NCBI GenBank assembly: GCA_963776375.1
Contig: CAVZMF010000002.1
Span: 310,001 to 374,000, forward strand
From: PALSA-612 sp963776375
GTDB taxonomy: Bacteria > Actinomycetota > Thermoleophilia > Gaiellales > Gaiellaceae
DNA length: 64,000 nucleotides
Direction: 5' to 3'
Each line of letters begins with the position of its first letter. Within the stretch, counting starts at the first letter, position 1. A program made the translations under genes and the position numbers. Positions 16,777 through 26,345 of the stretch are shown here, piece after piece. Below the pieces are notes generated by a model, which was given only the letters and a program-made list of their open reading frames with translations, had not been told where the DNA came from and did no database searches.

Positions 16777-17783
16777 CTAGCCGCCGATGTAGCTCATCTC
16801 GACCTTGGGCAGAGCCGCCGTCTCGGCCGTGCGGAGCTCCGAGTAGCGGTCGGAGCGGCCACGCCAGATCGTGGCGATTGCCTCGTCGAGCTCGTCGTCC
16901 GTCGCGTCGCCGCGGACGAGCGCGCGCAGGTCGTGACCACGCACGGCGAACAGGCACGTGAACAGCCGACCCTCGGCCGACAGCCGCGCGCGCGTGCATC
17001 CGCCGCAGAAGGGCTGCGTGACCGAGGAGATAACGCCGATCTCGCCGCCGCCGTCGCGGTAGCGCCAGCGCGAGGCCACCTCGCCGGGGTAGTTGGGCTC
17101 GACGGGCTCGAGGGGCAGTTCGGCGTCGATCGGCGGCGACGACGTCCGCGGACGGCACGACGTCGTCCATCCGCCAGCCGTTCGTATGGCCCACGTCCAT
17201 GTACTCGATGAAGCGCAGGATGTGGCCGCTGCCGTGGAAGTGGCGGGCCATCGCCACGACGTCCTGATCGTTGACACCGCGCTTGACGACCATGTTCACC
17301 TTCACCGGCGCGAGGCCGGCGCTCGCGGCTGCATCGATTCCTTCCAGCACCCGTGCGACCGGAAAGTCGACGTCGTTCATGGCGCGGAAGACGTCGTCGT
17401 CGAGCGAGTCGAGGCTCACGGTCACCCGCGTTCAGCCCGGCGTCGCGGAGTGCCTGCGCCTTCTGCGGGAGGAGGGAGCCGTTCGTCGTCAGCGTCAGGT
17501 CGACGCCGTCGATCGCGGCCAGGAGCTCGACCAGGCGCTCGACGTCGCGCCTGACGAGCGGCTCGCCGCCCGTGAGGCGGATCTTCTGCACGCCCTGGCG
17601 CACGAACGCGCGCGCCAGCCGTTCGATCTCCTCGAACGTGAGCAGCTCACGCCGCTCGAGGAAGCGGTATTCGCGGCCGAACACCTCCTTCGGCATGCAG
17701 TAGACGCAACGGAAATTGCAGCGGTCGGTGACGGAGATCCGCAGGTCGCGGACGGGCCGTCCCATGGTGTCGACGACGCTCAC
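16777..17783 (-). CDS. moaA: GTP 3',8-cyclase MoaA (two frameshifts)
   Basis: Radical-SAM enzyme of molybdenum-cofactor synthesis that converts GTP to 3',8-cyclo-GTP. The N-terminal cluster motif is CNFRCVYCMP; KIRLTGGEPLVRRD and LTTNGSLL follow. The C-terminal second cluster is FCGGCTRARLSAEG with RLFTC, and the protein ends in the functional Gly-Gly tail (SYIGG). Frames change near 17425 and 17150. GTG 17783 starts MSVVDTMGRPVRDLRISVTD. No other moa gene is in the window. Confidence 0.92.
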
Positions 17784-17822
17784 CCGGCAAGCGTACCCCG
17801 CGCCTCCGGCACCGCCTGTCCC

Positions 17823-17896
17823 ACCAGGCCATGCCCTGGTCTCAGAGGCACCCTCAGAGGCAGTGCGAGAGCGGTGCCAGGCACGTGCCAGGCACC
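17823..17896. repeat. Cluster of palindromes and direct repeats between moaA and the ATP-grasp gene
   Basis: Three elements sit in 75 bp. ACCAGG/CCTGGT is an inverted repeat (17823-17840). CTCAGAGGCA occurs twice (17841-17850, 17853-17862). A 24-bp near-perfect palindrome built from two GTGCCAGGCAC units spans 17873-17896 (22 of 24 positions symmetric). It could hold a terminator for the upstream operon, an operator for moaA or a REP-like element. Confidence 0.65.
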
Positions 17897-17930
17897 GAGC
17901 CGGCGCTGAGCAGGAGAAAGTCCGCGGAGG

Positions 17931-18748
17931 TCAGGGCCGCTGCAGCCGCGAGGTGATGGCCGCTGCGAGCCTGTCGGCCGCGGACGCGTCGAACGAGAGG
18001 TAGAGCGATGGTTCGACGACCTCGAGCTCGAGCACGACGCCCCCGAGGAGATCGACGCGGGCGTACAGCGTCGGCGCCGGAACGAGCGCCAGCGCTGCCT
18101 CGGCCACGCGCCGCTCGGAGCTCGAAGCCTCGTGCGAGCCCGAGCTCCTCCTCGAGGTACAGCACCTCCTGAAACCGTCCGCGGGGAAGCTCCGCGCGAC
18201 GTCTCAGCGAGTGCGAGTACTCACCGTCGACGTAGACGAGCGAGCTCTCGGCGGCGCCTCCGAGAAGCGGCTGGACCATCGCCGTCGTACCGGTCGCGAG
18301 GATCTCCGTGACGAGATCCGCCGCGCTCCCGTCGCCGGGCTCGAACCGGGCCGAGCGCCGGCCGCCGGCCGAGATTGCCGGCTTGACGACGAACGACTCG
18401 CCGGGGGCCTGGAACGGTTCGCCCGGGTGCACGAACTGGGTCGGCACCACCGGCACGCCTGCCCCGGCGAGCGCGGTCAGGTACCGCTCCTTGTCCACGC
18501 CGAAGCGCAGCACCGGAGAGCGGGTTCTCGACCGCCGCGAGCCGTTCGGCCCAGCCCAGGAACTCGGCCCACCGCTCGGCGTAGTCCCACGCCGAGCGCA
18601 CGACGACGAGCTCGAACCGCCCCCAGTCGACGCCCGGGTCGTCCCAGACCGCCCACTCGCCCGCGAGCCCGTGCCGTCGCAGCGCGCCGTCGAGCAGCGG
18701 CGCCTCCTCGCCCTCCGGAAGCTCCGCGCAGGTGACGAGGCCGATCAA
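17931..18748 (-). CDS. ATP-grasp domain enzyme (RimK-like), frameshifted
   Basis: About 270 residues: an N-terminal pre-ATP-grasp part (VTCAELPEGEEAPLLDGALR, VVVRSAWDYAER), then the ATP-grasp core (DKERYLTALAGAGVPVVPTQ, ESFVVKPAISAGGRRSARFE, GTTAMVQPLLGG, SLVYVDGEYSHSLRR) and a C-terminal metal-binding part (YARVDLLG, LELEVVEPSLYLSFD). Frames shift near 18515 and 18110. ATP-grasp ligases couple an acid to an amine or thiol through an acyl phosphate; the substrate is unknown. It follows the two M29 peptidase genes by 7 bp and may be co-transcribed with them. Confidence 0.75.
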
Positions 18749-18755
18749 CAGGGCA

Positions 18756-19859
18756 CTAGATCAGCCAGCGGCCGTTCTCTTGCACCGGGTCGCCGTCGAG
18801 CTCGATCCGCCCGCCCTGCTCTTCGTCGCCAGCACGCAGGTCCTTGACGATGTCCCAGTGGATCGAGCTCACGTTCTTCCCGCCGACCTTCTCGTAGCTC
18901 TGCCCGAGCGCCAGGTGAATCGTCCCGTCCATCTTCTCGTCGAAGAGGACGTGGTTCATCGGCCGCGTGAGGGCCGGGTTGCAGCCGATCCCGAGCTCGC
19001 CGATCCGGCACGCGCCCTCGTCGCGGTCGAGCATCTCGTGCAGCGTCTCCTCGTTCTTCGTCGCCGATGCATCCACCACCGCACCGTCCCGGAAGACGAG
19101 CCTGATCCCGGAGAACTCGTGCCCCTGGTAGCCGGACGGGAACTCGGAGAACTCGATCACGCCCTCGGCCGAGTCCTCGAGCGGCGAGTAGAAGAACTCC
19201 CCGCCCGGCATGTTCGTGTGGCCCTCGTCCACCTCGCCGATACGTCCGGCGAGGCTGAGCCGGAGATCGGTGCCGGCCCCGACGATGCGCACCTCCTCGG
19301 CCGCGTCGAACCGGTCCGCATACCGGCGCATCCGCTCACCCTGCGCGTCCCAGTCGATCAGGCAGGCGCCGTAGAGGACGTCCTCGAACTGCTCGAGCGT
19401 CAGCCCGGCGTCCTGGGCGAGCCCTTCGGTCGGGTACGCGCAGCTCACCCACGGGATCTCGCCCGCCATGGTGCGGACGTAGAAGTGGTGTTCGGCCTGC
19501 TTGACGAGCCGGAAGCGCTCGGGCGACAGCTCCGTGCCGTCGCGCGTGTTCTCGGGCGCGTCCATCGTGATCCGTGCGTCCATGTGGTCAGAGGAGAAGC
19601 GGTCGATCTCCGACAGCTCGCCGAGCAGCTCCTCCGGCGCCTCGGCCGCCCAGGCCGGGTTCGTCGGCCACATGACGAAGCCGATGCGCAGGATCGGATG
19701 CGCCCCGCGCCGCGCGATCTCGCGCTGCAGCGCGAGCACCGCCGGCGTCGCGAGGTGCGTCGTCCGGATCAGCACCTGCATGCCGGGCTGGACGTCCAGG
19801 CAGCGCTCCACGAGCAGCTTCGCGTACGCGTCGACGCGGGGATCGGCCGAGATCGTCAT
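18756..19859 (-). CDS. M29-family aminopeptidase (thermophilic type), copy 1
   Basis: 367 residues, the usual length for the AmpS/AmpT family of dimetal aminopeptidases. Conserved blocks include MDAPENTRDGTELSPER, NMPGGEFFYSPLEDSAEG, GIGCNPALTRPMNHVLFDEK, GTIHLALGQSYEKVGGKN and SIHWDIVKDLR, which contribute the metal ligands. It removes N-terminal residues from peptides in the cytoplasm. ATG 19859 overlaps the TGA of copy 2 (ATGA). Confidence 0.9.
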   Translation of the reverse strand: MTISADPRVDAYAKLLVERCLDVQPGMQVLIRTTHLATPAVLALQREIARRGAHPILRIGFVMWPTNPAWAAEAPEELLGELSEIDRFSSDHMDARITMDAPENTRDGTELSPERFRLVKQAEHHFYVRTMAGEIPWVSCAYPTEGLAQDAGLTLEQFEDVLYGACLIDWDAQGERMRRYADRFDAAEEVRIVGAGTDLRLSLAGRIGEVDEGHTNMPGGEFFYSPLEDSAEGVIEFSEFPSGYQGHEFSGIRLVFRDGAVVDASATKNEETLHEMLDRDEGACRIGELGIGCNPALTRPMNHVLFDEKMDGTIHLALGQSYEKVGGKNVSSIHWDIVKDLRAGDEEQGGRIELDGDPVQENGRWLI

Positions 19860-20935
19860 TCGAACAGCCACCGTCCGTTCTCCTGGACGAGCTCGCCGTC
19901 GAGCTCGATGCGGCCGCCCCGGCGTAGGTCCTTGACCATGTCCCAGTGCACTGCGCTCTCGTTCGACCCGCCGAGATAGCCGAAGCCCTGGCCGATCGCC
20001 AGGTGGATCGTGCCCTCGATCTTCTCGTCGAAGAGCGTGTTGCGCATGTGCTGCTGGATGCCCGGGTTGCAGCCGATGCCGAACTCGCCCAGGCGCCGCG
20101 CGCCCTCGTCGGCGTCGAGCATGCCGAGCAGGAATTCCTCGTCCGAGTCGGCGCTCGCCTCGACGATCTTCCCGCCCTCGAACCGGAGGCGGACGTTGCC
20201 GACCTCGTGGTTCAGATAGCAGGCCGGATACTCGGAGTAGTTGACGACGCCCTCGGCGGAGTCCTCGACCGGCGAGTAGAAGACTTCGCCGCCCGGCATG
20301 TTCGCGCCCAGCGCGTCCACGAGGCCGTGGCGGCCGGCCAGGCTGAAGCGCAGGTCGGTGCCGTCGCCGACGATGCGCACCTCGTCGGCGGCGTCGAAGC
20401 GGTCGGCGATCATGCGCATTTTCGCGGCCAGCTCCTCCCAGTCGATCAGCAACGCGCCCCAGTAGAAGTCCTCGAACTGCGAGAGCGTCATGCCCGCGTC
20501 CTGCGCGATCGCTGCGGTCGGGAAGTCGAGGCCGACCCAGGGCATCTCGCCCGTGAAGACCCGCTCCATGTGCGGGCGCGTCGCCTTGTTGCGCAGAGCC
20601 ATGCGCTCGGCCGGGACGTCCGAGCCGTTGCGCGTGTTCTCGGGCGCCTCGACGACGACGTAGGAGTCCATCGCGTCGTAGCCGTGCGCGTCGATCCCCG
20701 GGAACTCCGCAATGAGCGCCTCGTCGGCCTCGAGCATCCAGGCGCGAAGCGGCGGGCTGTCGATTCGGAGCCGAAGCAGGGCGTAGGCGTCGCGCCGGCC
20801 GATCTGCCTGCAGACCTCCTCGAGCAGCGGCCGGGCTCCCGGGTGGCCCATGACCAGGACCTGCCAGCCCGGCTGCACGTCGATGCAGCGCTCGACGAGC
20901 AGCCCCGCCAGCTTCTCCACGCGAGGATCGACCAC
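19856..20935 (-). CDS. M29-family aminopeptidase, copy 2
   Basis: 359 residues and clearly paralogous to the following gene: APENTRNGSDVPAERMALR, NMPGGEVFYSPVEDSAEG, GIGCNPGIQQHMRNTLFDEK, GTIHLAIGQGFGYLGGSNES, AVHWDMVKDLRRGG. The pair looks like a tandem duplication with diverged substrate pockets. GTG/ATG 20935 lies 59 bp from the divergent cyclase-like gene. Confidence 0.9.
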   Translation of the reverse strand: MVDPRVEKLAGLLVERCIDVQPGWQVLVMGHPGARPLLEEVCRQIGRRDAYALLRLRIDSPPLRAWMLEADEALIAEFPGIDAHGYDAMDSYVVVEAPENTRNGSDVPAERMALRNKATRPHMERVFTGEMPWVGLDFPTAAIAQDAGMTLSQFEDFYWGALLIDWEELAAKMRMIADRFDAADEVRIVGDGTDLRFSLAGRHGLVDALGANMPGGEVFYSPVEDSAEGVVNYSEYPACYLNHEVGNVRLRFEGGKIVEASADSDEEFLLGMLDADEGARRLGEFGIGCNPGIQQHMRNTLFDEKIEGTIHLAIGQGFGYLGGSNESAVHWDMVKDLRRGGRIELDGELVQENGRWLFE

Positions 20936-20994
20936 GGCCGGCGCAGTGTATAGCGGCCGTTGCGGCCTTCCGGCCGGAGCGCGACAATCAACCG

Positions 20995-22552
20995 ATGGCC
21001 GAGCTGCCCAGCGGGACGGTCAGCCTCCTGTTCACGGACATCGAGGGCTCGACGCAGCTGCAACGTCGCCTCGGCGACGAGTACCAGGGCGTCGTCGAGA
21101 GTCATCGCCTGCTGCTGGAGGAGGCGATCGCCGCCCACGGCGGGACGGTCGTCGACCGCCAGACCGAGTCGTTCTTCGCCGTGTTCTCGCGGGCACGCGA
21201 TGCCGTGAGAGCTGCGGTGCAGGCTCAGCGGGCGATCTCGGACCACGTCTGGCCCGATGGCGCGGAGCCCAGGGTGCGGATGGGGATCCACGCGGGCGAG
21301 CCGGAGCTCGCAGGCGACCGCTACGTCGGCCTCGCGGTCTCGCGGGCCGCCCGGATCTGCGCGGCCGGCCACGGAGGGCAGGTGCTGCTCTCGTCGTCGG
21401 CCCGATCGCTGCTCGCGGACGACGATCGAGCGACGCTGAAGCCGCTCGGCTCCTACCGGCTCAAGGACTTCTCCGCACCCGAGCCGATCTACCAGGTCGT
21501 CCTCGACGGCGGCCCGGCGAAGTTCCCGCCGATCCGGGCTGAGGGAGGGCCGACCCGGCGGCGGTGGTTCCTGCTCGCCGTGGCTGTACTCGTGCTCGTA
21601 GGAGCGATCGCCGGCGCATTGGTCGCGCTGAGCTCCGGCGGCCCCGGGGCGGTGGAGGTCGGCCCGACTGCGCTTGCCGTCGTCTCGCCCGACACGAACA
21701 AGGTCGTGGACGCGATCGAGCTCGGCTTCAAGTCGCATCTGATCGCGGCCGGCGAGGGGCACGTGTGGGTCCTCGATCCGAACGGAGGCACGATCGCGAA
21801 AGTCGACCCGCGCACTCACCGCGTGCGCACGTTCGGTATCACCCCCGGCGGGGCCGTCATCCCGTTCGGGCTCGCCGTCGGGAACGGCGCCGTCTGGGTG
21901 GCAGTCGTCGACGAACACGAGAACCAGAGCGTGCTCGAGTTCGGGCCCGACGTCCTCGATCTGCGCAGGACGATTCCGTACGGCGGCCGGGCGACAGAGC
22001 CCGATCTTCTCTCGTCTTCACGGGCTCGCCCTCGGCGGCGCCGCTGTCTGGGCGATCGACCCCGGCGTCAACGGCGTGTGGCGAGTCGACCCGAGAAAGC
22101 GCAAGCTCGCCGATGGCCTCGATGTTCTCTCGCTGGCCGCAGGAGCCGGCGCAGTCTGGGTCGCCGGGTCCTCCAGCGTCACGAGGATCGATGCCGTGAC
22201 CGGAACCCGTGTCGGGCCGATGCTGATCGGCACGGGGGACTTCACCGAGACGGCTTCGATCGCGCTGGGCGCGAGCGCAGTCTGGTTTGCAGCCGCCTCG
22301 GGCGAGAAGCTCTTCGAGCTCGACCCGGAGACGCTCGCCACGAAGGAGACCTTCACGGTCGGCCATGGTCCGAGCGGCATCGCCTCCGCGAAGGGGGCGG
22401 TCTGGGTGGCGAACAGCCGGGACGGGACGATCTCCCGGGTCGATCCGAGCAGCGGCAAGCCGACGGGTTCGATCCCCGTCGGACCGGCGCCGGGCGGGGT
22501 CGTCGCGGCCTTCGGAGCGGTCTGGACGAGCCCGGGCGAACCGCGCTCCTGA
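20995..22552 (+). CDS. Degenerate class III nucleotide cyclase domain, membrane helix, extracytoplasmic beta-propeller (one frameshift)
   Basis: Residues about 5-165 form a class III cyclase homology domain (SLLFTDIEGSTQLQRRLGD, RMGIHAGEPELAGDRYVGLA, SRAARICAAGHGGQVLLS). The usual second metal-site GD is changed (VVDRQTESFFAVF) and the transition-state Asn is Ser (AVSRAAR), so catalysis is doubtful. One helix follows (WFLLAVAVLVLVGAIAGALV), then an NHL/YVTN-like beta-propeller with repeats of the type GAVWVA and VDPRT. A base is lost or gained near 22015 (before GLALGGAAVWAIDPG). It is followed by two binding-protein genes and may signal across the membrane with them. Confidence 0.8.
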
Positions 22553-22604
22553 CCTTTACTGCCTCCGCCTTTCCGCGTACGATCGCTTCAGGAAGGAGGG
22601 GACG

Positions 22605-24218
22605 TTGGGGCACCGCGTGTGGCTCTCGCTCGTGGTTGTCGGGGTCGGGGCGGCCGTGGTCTTGAACGCCGTGCCCGCCAGCCCGGCGGCGAAGCAGGGC
22701 GGCACGCTTCGGATTGGCAGCCTCTTCGATTTAGGCACCTCCGACCCCGGCGTCGGCCAGGATGTGAGCGTCAACTTCGCCACCTGCGCGAAGCTCTACA
22801 ACTTCCCCGACAAGCCGGCGCCTGAGGGCGCGTTGGTCGTCCCCGAGGTCGCGACGACCTTCCCGCGCGTGTCGAGAGATGGAAAGAGGCAGACGATCGA
22901 GCTTCGCCGCACCTATCGCTTCCATACCGGCGCTCGCATCACTGCGGCCAACTTCGTGGCCGCCTTCAATCGAGACGCCAACCCCAAGCTGCAGTCGGGG
23001 GCGACGCTGTACCTGCACGAGATCGTAGGCGCGGACGCGGTCATCGAGGGGAAGGCTCGAACCATCACAGGCGTCAAGGCGCTCGGTCCCTACACCCTTC
23101 AGATCCGCACGACGCGACCGGTGGCCGACCTGCGGGCTCGCCTGGCGATCGGGTACTTCTGCCCGGTCCCGACCGGTACCCCGCCGGTAGAGATCGAGGC
23201 CCCCCTCGGATCCGGGCCCTACTACGTGGCCTCCAATGTCCCGAACCGCCAGGTCGTGCTGGTGCGGAACCGCTTCTACCGGGGACCGCGCCCCGCGAAC
23301 GTCGATCGGGTGGTGGTGACGATCGGAGGAGACCTGGAAGCCTGTCGGGTCGCGGTCGAGCGCAACGAGCTCGACTACTGCCGGCAGTTGGCACCCCAGG
23401 CCTATACAGAGATCGCAGCCAGGTACGGCATCAACAAGAGCCGGTTCTTCTTCGAACCGGCGCTGCAGACGTACTTCTTTGCCTTCAACCACGACCGCCC
23501 GGCCTTCAAGGGGGTCGGCCAGATCCCGCTCAAGCAGGCGATCAACTGGGCGATCGACCGCCCCGCGCTCGTTCGGGCCTCGGGCTACCTCGGCGGCAAG
23601 CGGAGCGACCAGATCCTGCCTCCGGTGATGAGTCGAGACGCGAGCATCTATCCGCTCGGCGGTGTCACGGAGCAGAACCTGGCCAGGGCGCGGGCGCTGC
23701 TCGCAAAGGCGCAGTTCAAGCCCGAGAAGCTCGTCCTCTACGCGATCAACGGGGGTGGCAATGCTGCCCGGGCCCAGGTCTTCCAGTTCGACCTGAGACG
23801 CCTCGGGATCGACGTCGAGATCAAGTACTTCTCCCCGACGGCGCTGTATGAGAAGGCAGGGACGCGGGGGGAGCCTTTCGACGTCGTCTTCGCAGCGTGG
23901 AACCTCGACTACCCGGATCCGGTCAGCTTCTTTCGCCCCTTGTTGGACGGCGCCACGATCGGAGAGACGGGCAACACGAACCTCGCGTACTTCGACCGGC
24001 CGAAGTACAACCGTGCCATCGATCGCATCGATCGCCTGACCGGAGCCGCGCGCCGCAAGGCGTGGGCCGACCTGGACGTGGAGATGATGCGCGACGACCC
24101 GCCCTGGGTCCCGTTCATGAACTCGGCCGCGCGCATGTTCGTCTCGAAGAGCTTCGGCTGCGTCGTCTTCCAGCCGGTACTCGGTGACATCGACCTCGCC
24201 GCCGCCTGCAAGAAGTGA
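22605..24218 (+). CDS. ABC-type peptide/oligopeptide substrate-binding protein (SBP_bac_5), copy 1
   Basis: TTG 22605 follows a strong AGGAAGGAGGGG site. A signal peptide (VWLSLVVVGVGAAVVLNAVP) leads into a family-5 binding protein of 537 residues: GGTLRIGSLFDLGTSDPG, YRFHTGARITAANFVAAFNR, GSGPYYVASNVPNRQVVLVR, FNHDRPAFKGVGQIPLKQAI and PFDVVFAAWNLDYPDP. It captures peptides or similar ligands outside the membrane. No permease or ATPase gene is nearby, which is unusual for a transporter component. Ends in AAACKK. Confidence 0.88.
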   Translation: MGHRVWLSLVVVGVGAAVVLNAVPASPAAKQGGTLRIGSLFDLGTSDPGVGQDVSVNFATCAKLYNFPDKPAPEGALVVPEVATTFPRVSRDGKRQTIELRRTYRFHTGARITAANFVAAFNRDANPKLQSGATLYLHEIVGADAVIEGKARTITGVKALGPYTLQIRTTRPVADLRARLAIGYFCPVPTGTPPVEIEAPLGSGPYYVASNVPNRQVVLVRNRFYRGPRPANVDRVVVTIGGDLEACRVAVERNELDYCRQLAPQAYTEIAARYGINKSRFFFEPALQTYFFAFNHDRPAFKGVGQIPLKQAINWAIDRPALVRASGYLGGKRSDQILPPVMSRDASIYPLGGVTEQNLARARALLAKAQFKPEKLVLYAINGGGNAARAQVFQFDLRRLGIDVEIKYFSPTALYEKAGTRGEPFDVVFAAWNLDYPDPVSFFRPLLDGATIGETGNTNLAYFDRPKYNRAIDRIDRLTGAARRKAWADLDVEMMRDDPPWVPFMNSAARMFVSKSFGCVVFQPVLGDIDLAAACKK

Positions 24219-25881
24219 GCGTCCGGGCCTCGATCTCGATCGTGCTGCTCCTCATCGGAGCGGGCCTGCTCGCGGCTGCCGGACTCGCCGGTCAAGCGCA
24301 GAAGAGCGGCGGCACGCTCCGGGTCGTCAGCACACACGACCTCGACCACTTCGACCCGGCGCTCGCCTACGCGACCGACAGCTGGGCGCTCGAGTTCGCC
24401 ACCTGCGCGGAGCTCTACAGCTACCCGGACAAGCCCGGCTCGGAGGGTGCGGTTCTGACCCCGGAGGTGGCGGCCGACTTCCCGGGGTTCTCGAAGGACG
24501 GGAAGACGCAGACGATCGAGCTCAAGCGGACGTACCGCTTCCACACCGGCGCTCGGGTGACGGCCGCAAACTTCGTTGCCGCCTTCAACCGCGACGCGAA
24601 GCCGATCGCTCTTCTCAACCCTGATCCGAAGGTCAAGGTGCTGACCTCGCCGGTGACGCAGTACATGCACGAGATCGTGGGTGCGGACGCCGTGATCGAC
24701 GGGAAGGCGGAGACGATCTCCGGCATCAGGGCGCTCGGTCCGTACACCCTCCAGATCCGGACGACCCGGCCCTGCCCGACCTCCTTCCGAGGCTGGCCCT
24801 GCCGTTCTTTTGCCCGGTCCAGGTCGGGCTTCCACCGAAGGAGACGAACGAACCCATCGGGTCGGGGCCGTACTACCTCGACTCCCACGTACAGAACCGC
24901 GAGATCGTGCTCGAGCGGAACCGCTTCTACCGCGGACCGCGCCCGGCGAACGTCGACCGGATCGTATGGACGTTCGCGTCGCCCGGGGCCTGCCGGCAGG
25001 CGGCGGACCGCAACGAGGTGGACCACTGCTGGTTCGTGCCGCCGCAGGACATCCCGCAGATCGTGGCCCGATACGGGATCAACAGGCGGAGGTTCTTCCG
25101 CCATCAGGCCCTGCTGACGTTCTTCTTCACCTTCAACCACGATCGGCCGGCGTTCAAGGGCACCGGCCAGATTCCGCTCAAGCAGGCGATCAACCTGGTT
25201 CTCGACCGGCATGCGCTCGCGGCCGCCTCCCCCTACCTGAGCCTGAAGCGCACCGACCAGATCCTTCCTGAAGGGTTGGGGCGCGACGCGAGCATCTACC
25301 CGCTCGGAGTCCCCCCCGAACGCAGCATCGCCAGGGCCCGAACGCTCGTGGCCAGGGCCGCGGTCAAGCCTGACAAGCTCGTCCTGTACACCCACATCCC
25401 GGGGTTCAAGGGCGTCAACGCGGCCTGGGCGCAGATCTTCAAGTTCGACCGTCGCGAAACTCGGCATCGACGTCGAGATCAAGTACTTCGGCTCGTTTAC
25501 GGAGGTTTTCCGGCGAGCCGGCACGCGGGGGGAGCCGTTCGACGTCCTCATCAACGGCTGGATCCCGGACTACCCGGACGGCGCCGCCTACTTCGGGCCG
25601 CTGCTGGATGGAAACAACCTCGCGGAGACCGGAAACAACAATCTCTCCTACTTCGACCGGCCGAAGGTCAACACGGAGATCGCGCGGATCGGGAGCCTCA
25701 CCGGCGACGCGCGCCGCAAGGCCTGGGCGAACCTGGACGTGAAGCTGATGCGCGACGATCCCCCCTGGGCCCCGTTTGCAGTCGGGACGTCGAGCGACTA
25801 CGTCTCGAGGAGCTTCGGCTGCTATGTCTTCCAGCCGGTCTACTCGAGCATCGACTACGTCGCGCGGCCTGCAAGAAGTGA
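24215..25881 (+). CDS. SBP_bac_5 substrate-binding protein, copy 2 (frameshifted)
   Basis: Tandem paralogue of the preceding gene, coupled to it by a GTGA overlap. Signal peptide ISIVLLLIGAGLLAAAGLAG, then SGGTLRVVSTHDLDHFDPAL, YRFHTGARVTAANFVAAFNR, GSGPYYLDSHVQNREIVLER, FNHDRPAFKGTGQIPLKQAI and a CKK end. Frame changes are seen near 24777, 25447 and 25866. Ligand-lobe residues differ between copies (for example VPPQDIPQIVARYGIN against LAPQAYTEIAARYGIN), so specificities may differ. Confidence 0.85.
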
Positions 25882-26312
25882 GCATCCGACGGCTCGGGGC
25901 CGGAGACGGCCCGCAGCTGCAGGAGCTGTGCCGTCTGTTCAAGGCCCGCGTGCCGTCGGACGAGCAGGCGGCGGCCTTCCTGGCGCGCGACGACATCTAC
26001 GTCTGGGCTGCCGAGGTGGACGGCGAGCTCGCGGGCTTCGCCTACGCGTACGTCCTGCTCCGCATCGACGGCGACACGAGCGTGTTCCTGTACGAGCTCG
26101 GCGTCGACGAGCGCTTCCGTCGCCGGGGGCTCGGACGCGCGCTCGTCGACGAGGCGCGGTCGCTCGCCGAGAGCGTCGGCGCGGCCAAGATGTGGGTGGA
26201 CACGTCCTACGACAACGAGCCGGCCAGGCGGACGTACGCCACTGCGGGCGGACAGCCGGCTGCCGAGGCCACGCTCGTCTACGGCTGGCGCTTCCCAGGA
26301 GAAACTTGCTAG
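25878..26312 (+). CDS. GNAT-family N-acetyltransferase, AAC(3)-I-like
   Basis: 144 residues; GTG 25878 overlaps the TGA of the binding-protein gene. The acetyl-CoA motif A is ELGVDERFRRRGLGRALVDE, followed by VGAAKMWVDTSYDNEPARRT typical of AAC(3)-I-like GNATs. FLYELGVDE and YVWAAEVDGELAGFAYA complete the fold. It transfers acetyl groups to an amine; aminoglycosides are only one possible substrate. Its stop lies inside the inverted repeat upstream of dnaK. Confidence 0.82.
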   Translation: MSIRRLGAGDGPQLQELCRLFKARVPSDEQAAAFLARDDIYVWAAEVDGELAGFAYAYVLLRIDGDTSVFLYELGVDERFRRRGLGRALVDEARSLAESVGAAKMWVDTSYDNEPARRTYATAGGQPAAEATLVYGWRFPGETC

Positions 26313-26340
26313 TCTGACGCTTAGATTTTCTTCTAGCAAG
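26305..26340 (+). promoter_or_regulatory. Inverted repeat upstream of dnaK, candidate heat-shock operator
   Basis: CTTGCTAG (26305-26312) and CTAGCAAG (26333-26340) form a perfect 8-bp inverted repeat with a 20-bp AT-richer spacer, just before dnaK; its right arm contains part of the AAGGAG ribosome-binding site. The CTTG...CAAG ends recall the HspR HAIR element (CTTGAGT-N7-ACTCAAG), but the spacing is larger. HspR is encoded in this operon, so it is the likely binder. Confidence 0.5.
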
Positions 26341-26345
26341 GAGCG

